The position numbers and the translations under genes were made by a program. Below, piece after piece: positions 59,345 through 64,000 of a stretch of 64,000 nt of DNA. Numbering within the stretch: position 1 is the stretch's first letter; the number at the start of each line of letters is the position of its first letter. Source of the DNA: Nephrocerus scutellatus (lineage: Eukaryota > Arthropoda > Insecta > Diptera > Pipunculidae); assembly GCA_947095585.1 (NCBI GenBank), contig OX352763.1:108851908-108915907 (forward strand), read 5' to 3'. Under the pieces are notes generated by a model, which made no database searches, was not told the origin of the DNA, and worked only from the letters and a program-made list of their open reading frames with translations.

Positions 59345-60065
59345 ACTGTTTGGTTAGATTAGGTTTGGTGGCTTCTAGACCGTTTAAGGTACGACCAAAG
59401 CCTTTCCCCTTTTACTACCAAGCCCAATGGGTGCTTTTTATCAATTTTAGGAGGTCTCCCACTTTACAGTCCGATATCGGATAAACTGTTAAATGTGTGG
59501 TGTCCCAAGTGTTCGGCGTCATAGTAGATTCTACAGAAGTCATTAAACTCACGGCCCATCCTCCTAGCATGTGCACTGTAAAATACCTACAGTTATTTTC
59601 ATATCCCTTCTCTACAGGGATAACAGTGCTTTAGTGCGATCCAACTATAGTATAGTACATGTGTGGGTGTGCGCACACCTCGCCTTTGTTAATGCTTCTG
59701 CCTCTTTCGGTAGCAAAAGCTTAACCACTGATAAAGGTCTTCCTATGCCTGCCCTTTCCGGTAGCAGTTGAAGCTTTGTACGATTTCTAGCCAGTTTGTC
59801 TGCCTTGCAGTTACCAACGATATCAAAGTGACCGGGGACCCAGACTAAGGGGATTTTGAAATACTCACTCATCTCCTTGGGAGACGTGTGGCAGCTTATG
59901 GCTACCCCCGACGTCATTGAGAATGAATCCAGCGATTTGATTGCCACCTGACTGTCTACATAAATTACAATATCGGTTACCGATACTATATGATATCTCA
60001 GCCAGGTCACTGCCTCCTCAATCGCTGTAACCTCAGCTTGATAGTCTTCTTCTCCATCGTACGGA
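59345..60065 (-). mobile_element. LOA/R1-type LINE 3' end with RNase H
   Basis: The same family as 14110-16255 (shared blocks: SIGNRYCN-like, SLDSFSMTSGVAISCHTS, ERAGIGRPLSVVKLLL, and the 3' UTR words ccaccaaacc / aagcacc). RNase H is open at 60010-59645: IYVDSQVAIKSL (Asp), LVWVPGHFDIVGNCKADKLAR. 3' end near 59345-59360. Confidence 0.8.
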
Positions 60066-61550
60066 AGCAGCTGCCTAACCTATTATGAGTATCTCTTCAT
60101 CACTATCATTATGCGTTACCCTATGCCGTATAATGATTCTGGTCCTACAAGCGGAGTTTCTGCCCCCTTGTCAGGAAGCGTATCCTCTGCTTCATTGCCT
60201 TCTATGCCAGTGTGTCCCGGCACCCAGTACAAACGAACCCGGTTGACTTCGCCAAGTTTGTCTACCGTCGCTCTGCACTCCTCCACCAGTTGTGACGTGT
60301 TGTGGAATGCATCTAGGGCTTTTAGCGCAGCATGGCTGTCTATCATAATGGCTATCTTCCCTCACGTAGTTCTTTTCCAGATTAAAGTTAGCACATCTTT
60401 CGATGGCATGGACTTCTGCCTGGAATATACTGGGGTACTGGCACATAGCTTTAGAGTATTTGGTTCGTGTACCCGTGTCTTCTGCTTGCTTTGATCCATC
60501 CGTATGTCACTTTATGGAACTCGGATGTATCTGTGGTGTTCAGTTTCATATCTTAATTACTTTTTGGTGCTTATTTTGACTTCAAAGTTTTTCTTGAATT
60601 CAAGCTTTTGCACCAAATGCTCCTTCTTTGTGGGCATCCTATTGTTGTGTTCACCATATTGGTTTTATTACCGATTATAGTCTACGATGTTCTGGTACCC
60701 AGCATCTTGCAGATCCATTTAGTGATTGCCCTCTCTACTTTCTTTCTCTCCAGAGCACTCCTTATCGCCTCATGATATGCATTGTAGAATGCTCGTTCGA
60801 TGTATAGGAAGTTGCATAGCGCGATTTTCTTACTGATCCCTATATTCTTTCCGTCGGCTCCCATGTTGACTGGAGTGTTGTGGTTCTTTTTCCAGTACTT
60901 TCGACCTAATGTGACTGTCGATAATTTTTAGGACCAACGAAGTAAGGCTAATTGGTCTGTAGGACTTGGGATTGGTGGGATCTTTGTTCCCCACTTTCAG
61001 TATGAATACCCACACTTGCCCTACTCCAACTTGTCGGTATAGTAGTTCTAGTAGATAAATATTTATAAGAGGCTTTTTCCCAGTCCTCCTTACTTTCCCT
61101 GAGCTGGTTCATCCCCATCTCTGGCTCGTAACTGGTAACTGCGCTTCCTGCGAAGTTTGTTTCTCAAGAGAAGAATGGCTTTCTGCTCCTCATTTCCTGT
61201 GAACCTCTCACATCTTTTGCCATCGCTTTATATAGTCTGGCAGACACTGTAGTATTAGTTACTTCCTCGCAGAAGTTACGGAAGCTTCTGCATTTTGATC
61301 TTTTCATTTCTGTATCATGTAATGCTGCCTAATGCCCCTCCTCTTGGCGATTATTAAGAGTTTTCTTAGCCACTTTCGAAGGGTTGACAGATCTTCGCTC
61401 CACCATGATAGAGCTTCATTGCTCACCTTGTGAGATAGGATTCTCCTATGTGCTGATAGAGATGGCTCGGAAGAGACCATCCACCTATTGAGTACTCGAC
61501 TCACTGTTGGTGGTATCGAGTATTACTTTCCTAACCCTAGTTGCAAAGTA
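60066..61550 (-). mobile_element. LOA-type LINE relic (endonuclease end, RT, RNase H)
   Basis: Minus strand from 61504: SSEPSLSAHRRILSHKVS (endonuclease end; the usual SDH is SAH here), RPISLTSLVLKIIDSHIRSKV (about 60975-60915), an IERAFYNAYHEAIRSALE block (motif A: expected Asp appears as Glu, about 60800-60750), then RNase H: SIFQAEVHAIERCANFNLEK (60440-60380), MIDSHAALKALDAFHN, LYWVPGHTGIEGNEAEDTL (60260-60180). Indels separate the blocks; the YADD region is missing. It resembles the 44955-46765 LINE. Confidence 0.75.
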
Positions 61551-61885
61551 GGTACCCTTAAAACCCCACTCTAGACTTCCACAAAACCCCCTCACCACAG
61601 CCCAAAACCCCATCTAAACCACCATTAACCTACTCAAGACAACCACTTATCACCGGCAGATCTGTTCCATCTCCTCCACCCATGATTCCATTCGTACCAC
61701 TCCCAGACATCCTGAAGATCCCATTTAAGACTTCCTCAAAACCTTCTCACCACCGCCCAAAACCCCATTTAAACTACCATCACCCCTCATCACTTCGCCA
61801 ATATCAATAAAGACCACCCTTAGACCCTCCTCAAGAACTTTTTAAAACCACCCTCAATAACTCCCCTATATTCACGAAAAACGAA
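61551..61885. repeat. G-poor A/C-rich tract with 155 bp duplication
   Basis: About 330 bases with hardly any G. The block agacttcc(a/t)c, aaaacc..ctcaccac, cgcccaaaaccccat, taaac(c/t)accat occurs at 61573-61630 and at 61728-61785, a period of about 155. The bias is like that of the 17.7-19.3 kb minisatellite, but the unit is different. Confidence 0.6.
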
Positions 61886-62164
61886 AACTCCTGATGTAAT
61901 ACTAATGTCGGTAATGTCATATGGCGCCCACTTCCCACCACTACCCTTAGGGGTGGTCAAATTCTTTCTCAAGTCATTAACTTCTTCCGACACTTAGACC
62001 CATATTTTATAGAAAATATTCTAGTATACCAAGGCCATAAGCGTCCTATCCCACTTTCTTCGAGCCTCGAGATGCATTCGACATAAATTTAGGAATATCA
62101 TGAGACCTAATAAAGTCACAGTTACCTTCTTCTCGTTTTAAAACGCCATTGTCATTTGAATCAC

Positions 62165-62170
62165 TTTATT
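62165..62170 (-). terminator. Polyadenylation signal of vanin-like gene 2
   Basis: AATAAA on the minus strand, about 90 bases after the stop codon at 62259-62261. Confidence 0.55.
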
Positions 62171-62258
62171 TTCTGTGTCTTTACATGACTTAAATGGTAT
62201 TTTTACCAAAAGTGAATTTTTGAGTAACATCGCATCTCGAAAAATAAGCGCGAATCTG

Positions 62259-63937
62259 TTAAACAATAACAAGAGTAGTCAGGATAGCTATCAAAAGTCC
62301 TCGAAAACTAGATGATGTCCTTATTAGCGATGACCATGCTACACCTCTTGCCTGCTCTCCAGAATTATTGTCATAATAATTTGCATAAATCGCAAATGTC
62401 AGTAGATTGTCTGCAGTGCCATTTAACAAGGAGTACCGAACAGTTTGAGTGTTCCTGTTGAGGACATCATTTATGTAAAGTGTTTTAGTAAAACAAATTC
62501 AAAAACAACTCACCCATTCTCAGTGACATTCCAGTGAAACCTGTCAACTGGCAACGGCATTATCGACTCATCCAGACTATTCGGCATAATCAACATTCGA
62601 TTGGTTTTTGGGAAAATGGCCTCAATGACGATTGACTCAAAGGCAAACTCCGCTCGAACGTTGACATCTTTCGAGTACACTCGACCACAGGTATCAATTG
62701 TATCGCCGGTGCATGCGAAAATGGCACAGTTCTTGAGGAAATTCGTTTCAGCTCCCATCTCATTGCGGATGCCGTCGAAAACCGCCATACGATATGTGTA
62801 GGCTGATGCATTCGTAGCCGATGGAGCTTTCAGGAGGCGAATCTCAAAGTTGCAACAAAACGATGTTTTATAACAGAGCTGCTGCTGGGTGACAGGCGAA
62901 TTTGTCAGATTGATGACATCCGTGACGTATTGTTGCAGGTAGTCGCGCTTAAGGAGTATATCCGTGTTGCGGATAGTACGATGATTGGCATTGGAGTTGT
63001 CTGAAATCGCTGGAATCTCTTTGAGAATCGATTTTGTACTGTACTTTGGCACTTGAGCAACATATAGTGTCCGTACACCAGGGCTGTTGTTTACTACGAC
63101 AATTAGTGGACCTTGTTTGCCGGCGAATATGCCGCTTCCGGTAGAACCGACTGACGGATTACTAGATCCGGCGGTTAACAAATTAACATCATTCGCATAC
63201 GACCATCCCTGTTGGATTTGCAATGCTATCATTGTGGATATAGGAGTATAACAGTCAATAGTTACAAGTTACAACATTGAACATTATACAGCACCGCCGT
63301 ACTTTAGGAAAGGCAACTGCGAGAACCACATGGTCGGATAGATGAAATCTTTGATACCATACCGATCGACCATTTCCTGCGCCGGTGTATAGAATAAAAT
63401 ATCAAAGCAGATAAAATGTCCAAATGTGACACCGAAATCTGTGTGGAAGATTGCAAATTCAGGCATAAGTGTGGTGTTCTTCACCTCACCGTACAAGTGT
63501 ACTTTGCGATATCGCGAGATGACAGCTCCTCGCCTATCAAAGACTACATTTGTATTGAATACATTGAAGCCACTCATTGCACATGGACGAGAGTCTTGTT
63601 CTGAATGCACAGAACAATTCTCCTTCTCCGATATATTAATGACAATGTATTTCTTTGTGCTCCGAGAAACGCATGAGATTTTCCGCAGGAAATCGTGATA
63701 GCCCATATCCGGCTGATGACATGGCACGATGTCATCTCTCGGATCAGGCACAGCGGTCAATTCATTGTTATCGTCGTTCAAAGTGCTCTCAGGAAAGACA
63801 ATTATATCGGTCTGTGCGGCTTTGTCAGATGTAATTATGTCTACGTAGCCATTTAGGTTGTCCACGAGGTCATTCGGGGTTCTCCTAAACTCTACAATTC
63901 CAGCTGTGTAGTATGCATTTTCGGGAATTATTGTGGC
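62259..63937 (-). CDS. Vanin-like protein (biotinidase/pantetheinase family), gene 2, 5' partial
   Basis: Exons 2-4: 63937-63295, 63225-62514 and 62454-62259, 516 residues plus a missing signal-peptide exon beyond 64000. The acceptor tttttcag/GCC opens exon 2 in phase 0, as in gene 1; later introns (69 and 59 bp) are in phases 1 and 2 at the same places. The exon 2 donor is my choice (g/gtgctg); it adds two residues (KY) relative to gene 1. Triad, numbered from exon 2: Glu50 in VFPEST, Lys145 in RYRKVHLY, Cys177 in GHFICFDI. Then NDVNLLTAGSS, STGSGIFAG and a Cys-rich C-terminal half. The last exon ends FRGLLIAILTTLVIV-stop, a convincing hydrophobic GPI-type tail. Expected to act at the cell surface or outside the cell; substrate unknown. 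No stops or frameshifts in the exons. Confidence 0.9.
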
Positions 63938-64000
63938 CTGAAAAATTAATACCATGAATTAGATAACCAATTGAGCAGAAATTTTTGCGGCTGTAAGCAG

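Overview
This window is insect, most probably higher-fly (Diptera), chromosomal DNA. It is AT-rich, most genes in it are dead, and most of it is an interleaved mass of decayed transposable elements. The only cellular genes I can support are two vanin-like (biotinidase/pantetheinase-like, nitrilase-superfamily) genes at the right-hand end. Both are on the minus strand, with short introns, GT-AG splice sites and AATAAA signals. Tandem clusters of vanin-like genes are known in flies. A tephritid-like fly is a guess from the transposon mix, not something the sequence proves.

Layout. Positions 1-34 kb: RTE-type LINE fragments of at least three families (RTE-A, -B, -C), a mariner-type transposase relic, a fold-back MITE, RNase H-bearing LINEs of the LOA/R1/I group, A/C-rich minisatellites, and a 1.2 kb dispersed repeat carrying an 8-unit, about 120 bp tandem array. 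Positions 35-47 kb: an RTE-C copy whose reading frame stays open across an internal deletion, an RTE-A copy lacking its RT, a 3 kb LOA-type LINE (endonuclease, RT, RNase H), a Ty1/copia relic, and another LOA-type LINE. Positions 47-52.6 kb: non-repetitive AT-rich sequence, a 128 bp tandem array, a second mariner relic, and a tRNA-like/SINE-like head followed by six 73 bp units.

Positions 52.6-64 kb hold the vanin-like pair. Gene 1 (52644-58086) has four coding exons. Its signal-peptide exon lies 3.75 kb upstream, beyond an intron holding a LINE ORF1 (DUF4780-like), a copy of the array-bearing repeat and a CR1/Jockey-type RT fragment. Gene 2 (62259-63937) lacks its first exon, which lies past the window edge. 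Both keep the Glu-Lys-Cys triad, the same intron positions and phases, and a hydrophobic C-terminal tail that suggests a GPI anchor. Between them lie RTE-C and LOA-type LINE relics and a G-poor tract.

No rRNA, CRISPR or clearly functional tRNA was seen. All mobile-element genes here carry frameshifts, stops or deletions. The least explained structures are the array-bearing dispersed repeat, the SINE-like head with its 73 bp array, and a 402 bp insertion with 14 bp target-site duplications.
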